A stretch of 64,000 bases of DNA from Mycobacterium cookii (GCF_010727945.1 NZ_AP022569.1:1302001-1366000); one strand, 5' to 3'; positions 1 through 10,431 are shown, counted from the stretch's first letter. The notes: generated by a model from the sequence alone, not told the origin. Numbers and translations: made by a program.

Positions 1-311
1 AGCAGACCATCCACGACGCGATCGCGGTGGCCGAGGCGGGCGCGTTCGCGGTCGTCATGGAAATGGTGCCGGCCGAGTTGGCCACCCAGATCACCGGCAA
101 GCTGACGATTCCCACCGTGGGGATCGGTGCGGGCCCCAACTGCGACGCCCAGGTGCTCGTCTGGCAGGACATGGCCGGCTTCACCGGCGGCAAGACCGCC
201 AAGTTCGTCAAGCGCTTCGGTGACGTCGGCGGCGAATTGCGCCGGGCGGCAACGCAGTACGCGCACGACGTCGCCGCGAGTGCGTTCCCCGCTGACGAGC
301 ACTGCTTCTGA
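1..311 (+). CDS. panB: 3-methyl-2-oxobutanoate hydroxymethyltransferase, C-terminal part
   Basis: This is the last 102 residues of PanB, cut by the left window edge; the reading frame is open from base 3. PanB transfers a hydroxymethyl group from methylene-tetrahydrofolate to 2-oxoisovalerate, the first committed step of pantothenate synthesis in the cytosol. The visible part carries the family's conserved stretch [11 protein letters not shown] followed by the [11 protein letters not shown] loop and DMAGF, which belong to the TIM-barrel active-site end. It lies just upstream of a CYTH-CHAD gene, the same order as panB-Rv2226 in M. tuberculosis. The identification is secure; only the N-terminus is missing. 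Confidence 0.95.
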   Translation, partial: QTIHDAIAVAEAGAFAVVMEMVPAELATQITGKLTIPTVGIGAGPNCDAQVLVWQDMAGFTGGKTAKFVKRFGDVGGELRRAATQYAHDVAASAFPADEHCF

Positions 312-342
312 TCCCGTTACTCGGGCGTGGCACGCTGAGGTG

Positions 343-1788
343 ATGCCTGGCCGCTATCTCGAAGTCGAGCGAAAGTTCGACGTCGGCGAATCCACGCCGC
401 CGCCGTCATTCGACGGTGTCGACGGGATCGTCAGGGTGGAGAACGCCGCCTCGGAATCGCTGGACGCGGTGTACTTCGACACCCCGGCCCGGGATCTGGC
501 GGCGCATCGGATCACGTTGCGCCGCCGCACCGGTGGCGGTGACGCCGGCTGGCATCTGAAGCTGCCGACCGGCCCCGACGCCCGCACCGAGGTGCGGGCA
601 CCGTTGGGCGCTGAGCACGATCCGCCGGCCGAGCTGCTCGACGTGGTGCTGGCCATCGTCCGAGACCGCCCGCTGAACCCGGTGGCACGGATCAGCACCA
701 CCCGCAAAATTCAGCTGCTGCACGGCGCCGACGACTCGGCCCTGGCCGAATTCTGCGATGACCAGGTCACCGCGGGGCAAGGCGCCGACGGCACTGTCGA
801 TGCGCAGCGGTGGCGGGAGTGGGAGCTCGAACTCGTCGGCGACGGAGCGGACGCCGATCTGATGGACGCGCTCTGCAACCGCATGCTCGAGGCCGGTGCC
901 CGCCCCGCTGGGCATGGCTCCAAGCTGGCGCGGGTGCTCGACGTAGCGCCCACCAAACGGCCCGGCGACAAACTGCATCGCGCGCTGGCCGAACAGATCG
1001 ACCAGCTGCTGGTGTGGGACCGGGCCGTGCGGGCCGACGCCGACGACGCCGTGCACCAGATGCGGGTGACCGCCCGCAAGATCCGCAGCCTGTTACAGGC
1101 CGCGCCGGATTCGTTCGGCCTCGCCGGCGACGCGTCGATCATCGACGAACTGCGCGAGCTGGGCAATGCGCTCGGGGTTGCCCGCGACGCCGAAGTCCTG
1201 GCCGAGCGGTATCGCAGCGCCCTCGACGATCTGCCGCCGGAGCTGGTCCGCGGACCCATCCGGGAACGGCTGGTCGACGGCGCGGCAGGCCGTTATCGGG
1301 CCGGACTGCGACATGCGTTGGCCGCCTTGCGATTGCCGCGCTATTTCCGTCTGCTCCACAACGTGGAGGCATTGGTCGCGGCGGACCCGTCGACTCAGGA
1401 GAAGACCGCGACAGGCACCGTCGCGGCGGCGGGTAAGAAGGTCCGCAGGGCCGCCGAGGAGGCCCGGAATGCGGCAGACCGCGACGGTGCGATACATCGA
1501 ATCCGTAAGCGTGCCAAGCGACTTCGTTACACAGCTGCGGCGACCGGTGCGAAGAAGGTGTCCAAGCGGGCCAAAGAAGTACAGTCGCTGCTCGGCGATC
1601 ACCAGGACAGCGTGGTCAGCCGCGAACATCTGACGCAGCAGGCCGAGGCCGCGCACGCAGCAGGCGAAGACACCTTCACCTACGGACTGCTTTTCCAACG
1701 GGAAGCCGACCTGGCTCTGGACTGCCGCACGCGACTCGAGCCGGCGCTGCGCAAGCTCGACAAGGCCGTGCGCAAGCTGTCGAGCTGA
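343..1788 (+). CDS. CYTH and CHAD domain protein
   Basis: A 481-residue protein with two domains. The N-terminal CYTH domain (about 1-200) opens with YLEVERKF, the ExExK-type motif of triphosphate tunnel enzymes. The C-terminal CHAD domain (about 215-470) is helical and has conserved histidines, for example in VHQMRVTARK near residue 237 and IHRIRKRAKRLRY further on. CYTH enzymes hydrolyse triphosphates or polyphosphate and CHAD domains bind polyphosphate, so a role in polyphosphate handling is a family-based inference. The ATG at 343 is chosen because EVERKF normally sits within ten residues of the start; the frame remains open upstream but overlaps panB. It converges on the RNase P RNA gene. 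Confidence 0.9.
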   Translation: MPGRYLEVERKFDVGESTPPPSFDGVDGIVRVENAASESLDAVYFDTPARDLAAHRITLRRRTGGGDAGWHLKLPTGPDARTEVRAPLGAEHDPPAELLDVVLAIVRDRPLNPVARISTTRKIQLLHGADDSALAEFCDDQVTAGQGADGTVDAQRWREWELELVGDGADADLMDALCNRMLEAGARPAGHGSKLARVLDVAPTKRPGDKLHRALAEQIDQLLVWDRAVRADADDAVHQMRVTARKIRSLLQAAPDSFGLAGDASIIDELRELGNALGVARDAEVLAERYRSALDDLPPELVRGPIRERLVDGAAGRYRAGLRHALAALRLPRYFRLLHNVEALVAADPSTQEKTATGTVAAAGKKVRRAAEEARNAADRDGAIHRIRKRAKRLRYTAAATGAKKVSKRAKEVQSLLGDHQDSVVSREHLTQQAEAAHAAGEDTFTYGLLFQREADLALDCRTRLEPALRKLDKAVRKLSS

Positions 1789-1793
1789 TCGGG

Positions 1794-2197
<404 letters not shown>

Positions 2198-2202
2198 CTA
2201 AC

Positions 2203-2208
2203 ACCGTA
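2203..2208 (-). promoter_or_regulatory. Possible -10 element of rnpB
   Basis: On the minus strand TACGGT lies about 6 nt before the predicted RNase P RNA 5' end and fits the mycobacterial TANNNT -10 pattern. No convincing -35 hexamer was found at the usual spacing, so this is a weak assignment based on position. Confidence 0.35.
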
Positions 2209-2239
2209 CTCGTTGCAGAATCCGCAGGCCAGCGACCAG

Positions 2240-3515
2240 CTACGCGGCGTGTAAGCCTGAGCACGCCATCTGGACGGCGATCTCCATCTCGCTGATTTCC
2301 AGCCGCACTGACCATCCCGGCATCGGCGGCGCGCCCGACCGATACGTCATTCCCGTCGGCGTGGTGAATTCCGCTGCGTGCGAACATTTTTCATCGACCT
2401 CAGGTCTGACCGACCAGCCGGTGACTTCCTTGACGTAATTACAGCGTTCGCAGAGTCCGAGTCCGTTGCCCACATCGGTCGCACCGCCGGCGACCCACGG
2501 CCGAGCATGGTCGAGATGACGGATCGGCGCGTCGCAGTAAGGCGTTCGGCAGCGCTGATCCCGCAATCGGATGAATGCCGCCAATCCGCGGGGAAACAGC
2601 CTGGCTCTCGACTCCATCGCGACCAACGCACCGGTGGCCGGACGCGCATACAGCCGGCGAATCGTGGCCCGCGACCGTTCGTCGTCGACAGCGCCCGACA
2701 CCAATTCGCGCGCGATCGCCGCTGGAACGGGACCGTAACCGCACAGGTCGGCCGGCGCATTCGAGCCGCCCAGCAAAGTCTCGTCGGACAGCACCAGGTT
2801 CACCGCGATCGGCGTCGCTGTGGCCGGTGACCCGCTCCACCAGCACGTCGGCCATCACCTGACCGCGTGAGCGCCCGTCCGCGCAGGTGTCGGCCTCCCG
2901 TCGAAGTGCGGCATACACCGAAACTCCCTGTGCCACCGGCAACAACGCGGTCAGGTACGTCATGGTGTCGGGTGCGGGCCGAATGTTGACACAGCGCTCG
3001 GTTTCGGCCTTGGCCGCTCGATCGACCACGGCGTGCGGGTCGAGCCGGTACGCGATCGTCTTCGCCGCGGCCGCCAACCGCGCATCGCCCATGCAGTCCA
3101 GGTTGCGCGAGTCGGCACACAGTTCGGCGTCCAGCGTCCGCCGGTCCTCGACGTCAAGACATGCGCTCTCGCGCACGATCAGCGTGGCCCGCCACTCGCT
3201 CAATGCCCCGGCCTCCAACGCGGCCAGCGTGTGCGGCATCTCGTGCACCAAGGCTTTGGCGAAGCCCAGATGCCGGTTGCCGCGCGCAGGTGAATCCCGC
3301 CTGGCAAGCGCGATCTCGCTGGCGATCCCGCGCCCACGCCGCGCGGCCGGCATACCGGCAGCCGCCTCGGCAGCGCGCCGCGCCGCATCTAGCGCTGCCG
3401 CCGCCCGGGCCTGTCCCGCCGCCGCGGCGCATTTGACCCGTTCCAACTCGGCGATTCGCTCGACCAGCACCGATTCCTCGGCAGCGGGGTCGATCATCGC
3501 CAGTGATTCGAACAT
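2240..3515 (-). pseudogene. DUF222 / HNH endonuclease domain protein (13E12 family), frameshifted
   Basis: Two overlapping minus-strand frames together give one DUF222-HNH protein of about 425 residues. The first (from ATG 3515, MFESLAMIDP) carries the DUF222 part, ending in DVLVERVTGH. Near 2819 the frame is lost, and the family sequence ATPIAVNLVLSDETLLGG resumes one frame over. That second part runs to 2240 and holds an intact HNH nuclease motif: CRTPYCDAPIRHLDH, then a GG-T-N segment and CERCNYVKE. Removing one A at 2819 restores a continuous frame. The first frame left alone continues to 2439 with non-family sequence. This group includes the REP13E12 repeat genes of M. tuberculosis. It could be a real pseudogene, a sequencing error, or programmed frameshifting; no slippery heptamer is obvious. 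Confidence 0.85.
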
Positions 3516-3523
3516 ACATTCGA
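3508..3523. promoter_or_regulatory. LexA (SOS) box overlapping the DUF222/HNH start codon
   Basis: TCGAAC-ATAC-ATTCGA matches the mycobacterial SOS box TCGAAC-N4-GTTCGA at 11 of 12 defined bases. The minus-strand ATG (3515-3513) lies inside it. Known biology: 13E12-family genes in M. tuberculosis are LexA-controlled. Binding here is inferred from the match and position. Confidence 0.8.
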
Positions 3524-3587
3524 TAGTAGCCGAGGTGTCCGACAAAAATGGATCTCACATCGACGACATCCCTATCGTCTACAGACC

Positions 3588-4304
3588 ATGCCGCCGACAC
3601 CGTGGACAAAGCGCGTCGACGCCGCCGACTGGGGCGCCATCGCTGCCGCCGTCGACGACTTCGGCGGGGCACTCCTGCCCCGGCTCCTCACACCCACCGA
3701 GGCGCGCCGGCTGCGCACGCTGTTCACCGACGACGACCTGTTCCGCTCCACCGTCGACATGGGGCCGCGCCGCTACGGTTCAGGGCAGTACCGCTATTTC
3801 CGCGCGCCCTATCCCGAGCCGATCGAGCAACTCAAACAGGCGCTGTACCCGCGACTGTTGCCGATCGCCCGGGACTGGTGGACGCGGCTGGGCCGAGATG
3901 CGCCGTGGCCGGACAGCCTCGACGAGTGGCTCGACGTGTGCCACGCGGCCGGCCAAACCAGATCGACGGCGCTGATGCTGCGGTACGCAACAGACGACTG
4001 GAACGCCCTGCACCGAGACCTCTACGGCGACTTGGTGTTTCCGCTGCAGGTCGTGATCAACCTCAGTGACCCGGACACCGAGTTCACCGGCGGGGAGTTC
4101 ATGCTCGTCGAACAGCGGGCGCGGGCCCAGTCACGCGGCACCGCAACACAATTGCCACAGGGCCACGGCTATGTGTTCACCACCCGCGACCGGCCGGTGC
4201 GTTCGGCTCGCGGCTGGTCGGCCGCGGCCGTGCGGCATGGGCTGTCGGTCGTGCGGTCGGGCGAGCGGTTCGCGCTCGGCCTGATCTTCCACGACGCCGC
4301 CTGA
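3588..4304 (+). CDS. 2OG-Fe(II) oxygenase family protein
   Basis: A 238-residue soluble protein resembling prolyl-4-hydroxylase-type 2-oxoglutarate/iron oxygenases. The HRDLYGD motif (near residue 142) supplies the His and Asp iron ligands. It is followed by the typical strand FPLQVVINLSD and FTGGEFML. The C-terminal RHGLSVVRSGERFAL supplies the distal His and the 2-oxoglutarate-binding Arg. The substrate cannot be told from sequence; protein repair or nucleic-acid demethylation are both possible. It starts 72 bp from the divergent SOS-boxed HNH gene, so co-regulation by DNA damage is conceivable but unproven. The ATG is the first in frame and places the family domain correctly. Confidence 0.75.
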   Translation: MPPTPWTKRVDAADWGAIAAAVDDFGGALLPRLLTPTEARRLRTLFTDDDLFRSTVDMGPRRYGSGQYRYFRAPYPEPIEQLKQALYPRLLPIARDWWTRLGRDAPWPDSLDEWLDVCHAAGQTRSTALMLRYATDDWNALHRDLYGDLVFPLQVVINLSDPDTEFTGGEFMLVEQRARAQSRGTATQLPQGHGYVFTTRDRPVRSARGWSAAAVRHGLSVVRSGERFALGLIFHDAA

Positions 4305-4311
4305 ACGTCGG

Positions 4312-5211
4312 CTACCCCACCGCTGCCGTCTCACCGACGGACTGCGTTGCTGCAGAGGCGGAATCGCGTCCCAGCGCAATGGTCGCCGCCGTCATCGCTG
4401 CGACAGCCAACACCAGAATCACGGCGCCCGGACCACGCACCACCAGATGCTCGCCGAGGACCACCACACCCAACAACACCGCCACCACGGGCTCACCGAC
4501 GAGCATGATCGGCACCGACGCCTGCAAGGCGCCGGCGTGAAATGCCGACTGCTGCAAGACGGTGACCGCGACCGCGAGCGCCACCAGCAGATACGGCGCC
4601 GGCACCGTCAACAAGCCGTGCCACCCGTGCACGGCCAGGCGGTGCGTGCTGACCTTCGTCAGGACCGCGATCATCCCGAGCAGCACGGCGACGGCGGTGG
4701 CCAACAGCATCGCGCGCGTTCGACCGATCGTTCGGCGCGCCGCGAGCACACAGACGATCACCACCGGCGCTGATCCGATCAGCGCCACGGTCCAGGCCGG
4801 CACCGGCGGACGGTAGTGGCCTTCGCGCGGCTGGCCCACCAGGACGAACACGGTGAGCGCCGCCGTCAGCAGCAACGCCCAACCCCAATCACGGCCGCGC
4901 ACATGCTGATGGGAGAACCGCGCGCCGAGCGGCAGCACAAACAACAACGAGGACACCAGCAGGGGCTGCACCAGCAGCAGCGAACCGTGCGCCAGGGCCA
5001 GCGCCTGAAACACATACCCACCGATCGCGCCGAGCGTCCCGGCCCACCACGACGGCTGGCGAACCCAGGACGTCACGATTGCGCCAGCGCCCTCCAGGTG
5101 CCCTGCCTCCGCTTGGATCGCGCGCTGCCGCACCACGATGCCTACCGCAGCAAAGAACGCGGCGAGCAACGCCGATCCGATCGCGAAAGCGTGCGAGGCT
5201 ACCCACTCCAC
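4312..5211 (-). CDS. DMT (EamA-like) family membrane transporter
   Basis: A 299-residue integral membrane protein with about nine to ten hydrophobic segments, beginning ASHAFAIGSALLAAFFAAVGIVV and including a second repeat with MLVGEPVVAVLLGVVVLGE, typical of drug/metabolite permeases. The start is GTG with GAGG about 6 nt upstream. It is transcribed away from the RNase H-phosphatase operon end (32 bp gap, same strand), so it may be the operon's last gene. The substrate is unknown. Confidence 0.75.
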   Translation of the reverse strand: MEWVASHAFAIGSALLAAFFAAVGIVVRQRAIQAEAGHLEGAGAIVTSWVRQPSWWAGTLGAIGGYVFQALALAHGSLLLVQPLLVSSLLFVLPLGARFSHQHVRGRDWGWALLLTAALTVFVLVGQPREGHYRPPVPAWTVALIGSAPVVIVCVLAARRTIGRTRAMLLATAVAVLLGMIAVLTKVSTHRLAVHGWHGLLTVPAPYLLVALAVAVTVLQQSAFHAGALQASVPIMLVGEPVVAVLLGVVVLGEHLVVRGPGAVILVLAVAAMTAATIALGRDSASAATQSVGETAAVG

Positions 5212-5242
5212 GATTGCCTCACTACCCGGTAACTCCTGATCT

Positions 5243-6343
5243 CTAACTCAGGTACGCAGTCTGGTTAACCAGTCGGACCGACGACGCGCCGTCCGGGTAG
5301 AACTCGGCGATGCTCAATGACGCCAGATCGAGGTGCAGCCGATACAGGATGGCCGGCCCGGCGTCGAGAGCCTCCCGCAGCAGCATTTTGATCGGGGTCA
5401 CGTGTGACACCAGCAGCACGGTGCTGCCGTCGTATTCGGCGACGATCCGGTCCCGCGCCCGGCAGACCCGCTCGTTGACGCTGTCGAAGCTCTCGCCGCC
5501 GGGGGGTTCGGCGCTGGTGTCACGCAACCAACGCCGGTGCAGGTCGGGATCGCGGTCGGCGGCCTCGCCGAATGTCAGCCCCTCCCATGCGCCGAAGTCG
5601 GTTTCGATCAGGTTGTCGTCGACGGCGACGTCCAGACCCAGTGCTTTGCCGGCGGCCGTCGCGGTGTCGTAGGAGCGCTGCAGCGGTGAGCTGATCACAG
5701 CCGCGATGCCGCCGCGCTCTGCGAGATAGCGGGCGGCCGCGTCCGCCTGCCCACGGCCCACATCGGTCAGGGCCGGGTTGCCGCGTCCCGAATAGCGCCG
5801 CTGCGCCGATAGTTCGGTCTGACCGTGCCGCAGCAAGAGCAGGCGGGTGGCGGTGCCGCGCGCGCCGGTCCACCCCGGTGGTCCGGTGGTCTCGGGTACG
5901 ACGGACGGCGGCGACACCTGACCGGCCGGCGCCGGCTGCTGGGCCGCGGCGTCCATTGCCTCGTTGGCCAACCGGTCGGCGTGCGAGTTCTCCGCGCGCG
6001 GGATCCACCGGTAACTGATCCGATCGAAGTGTGACGCCCGTGCTCGGGCTTCGGCGTTGAGCTCCCTGAGATCGGGGTGTTTGATCTGCCAGCGCCCCGA
6101 CATCTGCTCGACCACCAACTTGGAATCCATCAACACCGCGACCTCGGTGGCGCCCAGCTCGGCGGCCTCCGCCAAACCCGCGATCAGGCCGCGATATTCG
6201 GCGACGTTGTTGGTGGCGATCCCGATCGCCTGCTTGCTCTCGGCCAGCACGGTGGACCGGTCCGCGGTCCACACCACCGACCCGTAACCTGCCGGTCCCG
6301 GATTGCCGCGCGATCCTCCGTCGGCCTCGATGATCACCTTCAC
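5243..6343 (-). CDS. Bifunctional RNase HI / histidine (CobC-type) phosphatase
   Basis: A 366-residue fusion. Residues 1-130 are RNase HI, cutting RNA in RNA:DNA hybrids: catalytic acids are visible in IIEADGGSRGNPG, NVAEYRG, VLMDSKL and HADRLAN. Residues about 165-366 form a histidine phosphatase with LLLRHGQTE (RHG near 172) and a second conserved His in LLVSHVTPIK. The M. tuberculosis counterpart, Rv2228c, has both RNase H and acid phosphatase activity, and its phosphatase half resembles alpha-ribazole phosphatase CobC. The start is GTG 6343, giving a GTGA overlap with the upstream zinc-ribbon gene; an upstream in-frame ATG would overlap that gene by 40 codons. It ends a four-gene coupled operon. 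Confidence 0.93.
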   Translation of the reverse strand: MKVIIEADGGSRGNPGPAGYGSVVWTADRSTVLAESKQAIGIATNNVAEYRGLIAGLAEAAELGATEVAVLMDSKLVVEQMSGRWQIKHPDLRELNAEARARASHFDRISYRWIPRAENSHADRLANEAMDAAAQQPAPAGQVSPPSVVPETTGPPGWTGARGTATRLLLLRHGQTELSAQRRYSGRGNPALTDVGRGQADAAARYLAERGGIAAVISSPLQRSYDTATAAGKALGLDVAVDDNLIETDFGAWEGLTFGEAADRDPDLHRRWLRDTSAEPPGGESFDSVNERVCRARDRIVAEYDGSTVLLVSHVTPIKMLLREALDAGPAILYRLHLDLASLSIAEFYPDGASSVRLVNQTAYLS

Positions 6344-7074
6344 GGTCGTACATCCTTGACGCGCAACAGGATTGCGTTGCACTCCGGGCAGCGCAACACC
6401 TCGTCTTCGGGGGCCGCAGAGATCCGGGCCATCTCGCCACGGTCGATCTCGATCCGGCATGCCCCGCAGCGACGGCCTTGCAACGGACCCGCCCCGGGGC
6501 CGCCGCCGGCCCGCTGCCGCTCGTACAACGCGACCAGTTCGGGGTTCAACGCCGTGGTGAGCTCGTCACGCCGCGACGTGTGAAGCCGGCGCAGGTGTTC
6601 GATATCGCCCAGGGTGGCGTCCAGAGCGCGCTGCGCCGAGGCCAATTCGGCGTGCAACGTCTCGATGACGGACTGCTCGGCGGCCCGCTGGGACTGCAAC
6701 TGCTCGCGGTGTTCCATCACCTCCAGCAGCGAATCCTCTAGGCTGGACTGGCGACGTTCCAGGGTCTCCAACTCGTGTTGCAACTCCGACAGCTGTTTGG
6801 AATCGGCGACCGACTGCAGCAGCGAACGGTCCCGATCCTCACGCTGGCGCACCGCGTCGATCTCGGACTCGAACCTCGAGACCTGAGTGTCCAAGTCTTC
6901 CAACGCAATCTGCAGGGCACCCGACCTGTCGTTCACGGCGGTTTGGTCGGCCTGTATCCGCGCGATCTGCTGCCGCTCGGGCAAGTTGGCCGCGCGATGC
7001 GCGAGCTTGGCCAGCTCGCCGTCCAGTTCGGCAACTTCGAGCAACGAGTGCTGCTGTGCGACTTCGGCTTTCAT
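6340..7074 (-). CDS. Coiled-coil protein with C4 zinc ribbon
   Basis: A 244-residue cytoplasmic protein. Residues about 15-185 are heptad-rich, charged coiled coil ([20 protein letters not shown] onward). The last 45 residues hold a zinc ribbon with two CxxC knuckles, CGACRIE near 202 and CPEC near 227. It belongs to the family of Rv2229c and of the Helicobacter HP0958-type zinc-ribbon coiled coils, which act in RNA or protein binding; the actinobacterial function is not settled. The start overlaps the Nif3 gene's stop (ATGA), and its stop overlaps the RNase H gene's start (GTGA), so the operon is translationally coupled. Confidence 0.85.
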   Translation of the reverse strand: MKAEVAQQHSLLEVAELDGELAKLAHRAANLPERQQIARIQADQTAVNDRSGALQIALEDLDTQVSRFESEIDAVRQREDRDRSLLQSVADSKQLSELQHELETLERRQSSLEDSLLEVMEHREQLQSQRAAEQSVIETLHAELASAQRALDATLGDIEHLRRLHTSRRDELTTALNPELVALYERQRAGGGPGAGPLQGRRCGACRIEIDRGEMARISAAPEDEVLRCPECNAILLRVKDVRP

Positions 7075-8207
7075 CTCTTGTCACCCCCGTGACCATTGTC
7101 GACGTTCCACGGGTCGGTCCGGACGGGGCATACCCGAACCGGCAGCGCGTCGCCGAAAACCTCGCGGAGCACATCGGCGGCCTGCTCGCACCACGGGTAC
7201 TCGCTGGCCCAGTGCGCTACGTCTACCAGCGCCACCTCGGACGCGCGCAGGTGCTCGTCAGCGGGATGGTGACGCAGATCCGCCGTGACGTAGGCATCGA
7301 CGCCGGCTGCGGCGACGGTGCGGAGCAACGAGTCGCCAGCTCCCCCGCACACCGCCACCCGCGATACCGCCATCTCCGGGTTGCCCGCCGCACGCACGCC
7401 CCACGACGTGGCCGGCAGCCCGGACTCGACCCGGGACACGAACGCGCTCAACGGCTCTGGCCGTGGCAGCGTGCCGATCCGTCCCAGCCCGACGTCGCCG
7501 GGCGGTGGCGCCAGCGCGATGATGTCGAATGCCGGCTCCTCGTAGGGGTGCGCGTCGCGCATCGCCGACAGCACCTGTCGCCGCGCACCCGCGGGCGCGA
7601 TCACCTCGATGCGGTCTTCGACCACGCGTTCCACCGCGCCGACGCTGCCTATCGCCGGCGCCGCCCCGGCCTCCGGCAGGAACTGGCCGGTGCCGGTGAC
7701 ACTCCAACTGCACTGGGAGTAGTCGCCGATGTGACCGGCCCCGGCCGCAAAGATCGCCGCCCGCACCGCGTCGGCGTTCTCCGGCGGCACGAAGATCACC
7801 CACTTGTCCAGATCACGACCGGAAGACGGTTCCAGCACCGCCTCCACGGTCAGACCGAGCGCGTGGGCCAACGCGTCCGACACACCCGGCGACGCCGAGT
7901 CGGCGTTGGTGTGCGCGGTGAACAACGAACGGCCGGAACGGATCAGGCGATGCACCAGCGCACCCTTGGCGGTACTGGCGGCCACCGTGTCGACCCCGCG
8001 CAGCAGCAACGGGTGATGCGCGAGCAGCAGACCGCCGTCGGGAACCTCGGCGACCACCGCCGCGGTCGCATCGACCGCAATGGTCACCGAGCTGAGCTCG
8101 TCGTCGGGGTCGCCGCAGACCAAGCCGACGGAATCCCACGACTGCGCAAGCCCGGGCGGGTACGCCTCGTCGAGCGCCTCGATGACCGTCGCCAACCGAA
8201 CCGTCAT
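7071..8207 (-). CDS. Nif3-like dinuclear metal centre protein (GTP cyclohydrolase 1 type 2 homolog)
   Basis: A 378-residue member of the NIF3/DUF34 family. The N-terminal part contains [14 protein letters not shown] and [11 protein letters not shown], whose histidines bind the two metal ions. The middle insertion ([24 protein letters not shown]) is the PII-like domain seen in longer members. The C-terminal part has the matching [11 protein letters not shown] and [14 protein letters not shown] motifs. The exact function of this universal family is unknown. The ATG at 8207 makes an ATGA overlap with cobC; the upstream open frame lacks family sequence. Homolog of Rv2230c. Confidence 0.9.
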   Translation of the reverse strand: MTVRLATVIEALDEAYPPGLAQSWDSVGLVCGDPDDELSSVTIAVDATAAVVAEVPDGGLLLAHHPLLLRGVDTVAASTAKGALVHRLIRSGRSLFTAHTNADSASPGVSDALAHALGLTVEAVLEPSSGRDLDKWVIFVPPENADAVRAAIFAAGAGHIGDYSQCSWSVTGTGQFLPEAGAAPAIGSVGAVERVVEDRIEVIAPAGARRQVLSAMRDAHPYEEPAFDIIALAPPPGDVGLGRIGTLPRPEPLSAFVSRVESGLPATSWGVRAAGNPEMAVSRVAVCGGAGDSLLRTVAAAGVDAYVTADLRHHPADEHLRASEVALVDVAHWASEYPWCEQAADVLREVFGDALPVRVCPVRTDPWNVDNGHGGDKR

Positions 8208-9220
8208 CGCAGCGCCCCGATCGCCTCGACCAGAACCGGCCACTCCGGCCGCACCGCGGCACGCAGATAGTGTCCGTTCAACCCGACGAACGTGTCGCAT
8301 CGTCGTACTGCAATTCCATTGACGTGCAATTTCTTTCGGGTCAGCTCCGCATCACCGACGGCGAACAGCACGAACGGAGCACAGCCGTCGACCGGCTCGG
8401 CTCCCGCCGCCCACAAACCGGACAACATCGCCGTACGCAACACCGCCAGCCGACGGGCATCCGCCGCGGCGTCGGCCACCGCCCCCGGCGCGCAACAGGC
8501 GGCGACAGCGGCAAGCTGCAGCGTGCCCAGCGGCCAGTGCGGACGCGTTGCGGTCAGCCGCGCCAACACATCCGGGGCGCCCAACGCGTAGCCCACCCGC
8601 AGTCCGGCCAGCGACCACGTCTTGGTCAGGCTGCGCAGCACCAGCACGTCGGGCAGCGACTCGCCGGCCAGCGATTCCGGTTCGCCGGGAACCGAATCGG
8701 CGAACGCCTCGTCGACCACGACAATGCGGCCGGGCCGGCGCAACGCCAGGATCTGCTCGCGGGTGTGCAACACCGACGTCGGATTCGTGGGGTTGCCGAC
8801 GACCACGAGGTCCGCGGCATCGGGCACCCGCACCCCGGCCAGGCCGAACGGCGGAGCGAGCACCTCGTGATACACCGGCACCCCGGCGGCTGTCAGCGCG
8901 ACGTCGGGTTCGGTGAACGACGGCGCGATGAGCGCCGCCAGCGTCGGTCGCAGGTTGGGCAGCAATGCGAATCCCTCGGCGGTTCCGGCCAGCAACGAAA
9001 CCTCGTCGGTTGCCCGGCCGTGCCGGGTAGCGACCGCCTGGATCGCTGCGCGCTCGTCGTCGCGGCCCGGGTAGCGCGCCAGGTCGGTCAGGCGTGCCGC
9101 GAGCAGTTCGGTCAACCAGGCCGGTGGCCGCGGATGACGGACGTTGACGGCGAAGTCGAGCATGCCCGGTTCGGCGGCCTGATCCCCGTGATAACGCACG
9201 TTCGATTGCCGACTCGCCAC
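8204..9220 (-). CDS. cobC: PLP-dependent aminotransferase, threonine-phosphate decarboxylase type
   Basis: A 338-residue fold-type I PLP enzyme. Motifs include the short N-terminal [20 protein letters not shown] (the Asn that holds PLP), VDEAFADS (Asp to the pyridine nitrogen), and [17 protein letters not shown] with the Schiff-base Lys near 198. The annotated mycobacterial name is cobC (Rv2231c), proposed to make the aminopropanol moiety of the cobamide nucleotide loop, but histidinol-phosphate aminotransferase-like activity is also plausible. GTG 9220 is used; an in-frame ATG at 9265 is the alternative. It heads the leftward operon and diverges from ptkA, 64 bp away. Confidence 0.85.
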   Translation of the reverse strand: MASRQSNVRYHGDQAAEPGMLDFAVNVRHPRPPAWLTELLAARLTDLARYPGRDDERAAIQAVATRHGRATDEVSLLAGTAEGFALLPNLRPTLAALIAPSFTEPDVALTAAGVPVYHEVLAPPFGLAGVRVPDAADLVVVGNPTNPTSVLHTREQILALRRPGRIVVVDEAFADSVPGEPESLAGESLPDVLVLRSLTKTWSLAGLRVGYALGAPDVLARLTATRPHWPLGTLQLAAVAACCAPGAVADAAADARRLAVLRTAMLSGLWAAGAEPVDGCAPFVLFAVGDAELTRKKLHVNGIAVRRCDTFVGLNGHYLRAAVRPEWPVLVEAIGALR

Positions 9221-9284
9221 ATCTGAGACAGTAACGGCCCCGCGAACCGGACACAGTCGCGGCATCGAGGACAATAGAGATGCT

Positions 9285-9926
9285 ATGACCATGCCCCAAC
9301 TGGTGATCTTCGATCTCGACGGCACCCTCACCGACTCCGCGGACGGCATCGTGTCCAGCTTCCGGCACGCCCTGGCCGAGATCGGCGCCGCCGTCCCGGA
9401 CGGCGATCTGGCCGGCCGGATCGTCGGGCCGCCGATGCATCACACGCTGGCGGCGATGGGGCTGGGTGAGCACACCGACGCGGCCATCGCCGCCTACCGC
9501 GCGGACTACACGACCCGGGGGTGGGCCATCAACAGCCTGTTCGACGGGATCGGGCCGCTGCTGGCCGACCTGCGGGCGGCCGGTGTGCGCCTCGCGGTGG
9601 CCACCTCCAAAGCGGAGCCGACCGCCCGACGCATCCTGGCCCACTTCGGTCTCGACGCGCACTTCGAGGTTGTCGCCGGCGCCAGTGTCGACGGCACCCG
9701 CGCCAGCAAGGCCGATGTCCTGGCACATGCGCTGTCCCAACTGCGGCCGGTGCCCGAACGGGTGCTCATGGTGGGCGATCGCCGCCACGATGTCGAAGGC
9801 GCCGCGGCCCACGGCATCGACGCGGTCGTCGTCGGCTGGGGCTATGGCCGTGCGGATTTCGCCGACACCGAGACGGTGTCACACGTCGCGACGGTCGCCG
9901 ATCTGCGGAAGGCTTTAGGTGTCTGA
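9285..9926 (+). CDS. ptkA: HAD-superfamily protein, PtkA homolog
   Basis: A 213-residue HAD protein. It has the nucleophile motif FDLDGTLTDS at the N-terminus, the Thr/Ser motif VATSKAEP, a Lys in GTRASKADV, and the acidic motif MVGDRRHDVEGA. The M. tuberculosis homolog in this position (Rv2232) was described as protein tyrosine kinase PtkA, which phosphorylates PtpA; by fold it looks like a phosphoglycolate-type phosphatase. This version is shorter than I recall for PtkA (about 290 aa). Its end overlaps the ptpA start by 8 nt, supporting co-translation and a functional pair. Confidence 0.85.
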   Translation: MTMPQLVIFDLDGTLTDSADGIVSSFRHALAEIGAAVPDGDLAGRIVGPPMHHTLAAMGLGEHTDAAIAAYRADYTTRGWAINSLFDGIGPLLADLRAAGVRLAVATSKAEPTARRILAHFGLDAHFEVVAGASVDGTRASKADVLAHALSQLRPVPERVLMVGDRRHDVEGAAAHGIDAVVVGWGYGRADFADTETVSHVATVADLRKALGV

Positions 9927-10431
9927 ATTCGATAGCCCGACGGCCGACAGACTGCACATCACGTTCGTATGCACCGGCAACATCTGCCGGTCCCCGATGG
10001 CCGAGAAGATGTTCGCCCACCAGATCAGCGAGCGCGGTCTGGACGACGCGGTGCGGGTGAGCAGTGCGGGCACCGCTGGCTGGCACATCGGCAAAGGCGC
10101 CGACGAGCGGACCAACCGGGTGCTGCGCAAGCACGGCTACCCCACCGACCACTGCGCGGCGATGCTCGCGGTCGACCACCTCAACGCCGACCTGGTGATC
10201 GCGCTGGCCCGCAACCACGTACCGCTCATCGAGCAGTTGGGCGTCGACGCCGACCGGATCCGGATGCTGCGATCCTTCGACCCACGCTCGGGCGCGTTCG
10301 TTCGCGACGTCGACGACCCCTACTACGGCAGCCAGCATGACTTCGAGGTCGCCTTCGCCGCCATCGAGGCATCGCTGCCGGGACTGCACAAGTGGGTCGA
10401 CGAGCGACTGGCCCAGAACGGCTCGGGCTGA
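9919..10431 (+). CDS. ptpA: Low-molecular-weight protein tyrosine phosphatase
   Basis: A 170-residue LMW-PTP. The P-loop is CTGNICR with nucleophile Cys18 and Arg24, and the general-acid loop is DDPYYG with Asp133 and adjacent Tyr135/Tyr136. In M. tuberculosis the equivalent tyrosine pair (Tyr128/129) is phosphorylated by PtkA, and secreted PtpA blocks phagosome acidification; whether that applies here depends on whether the species infects macrophages. The GTG start at 9919 lies within the end of ptkA. Its TGA shares a base with the ATG of the SURF1 gene, so the three genes form one operon. Confidence 0.93.
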   Translation: MSEFDSPTADRLHITFVCTGNICRSPMAEKMFAHQISERGLDDAVRVSSAGTAGWHIGKGADERTNRVLRKHGYPTDHCAAMLAVDHLNADLVIALARNHVPLIEQLGVDADRIRMLRSFDPRSGAFVRDVDDPYYGSQHDFEVAFAAIEASLPGLHKWVDERLAQNGSG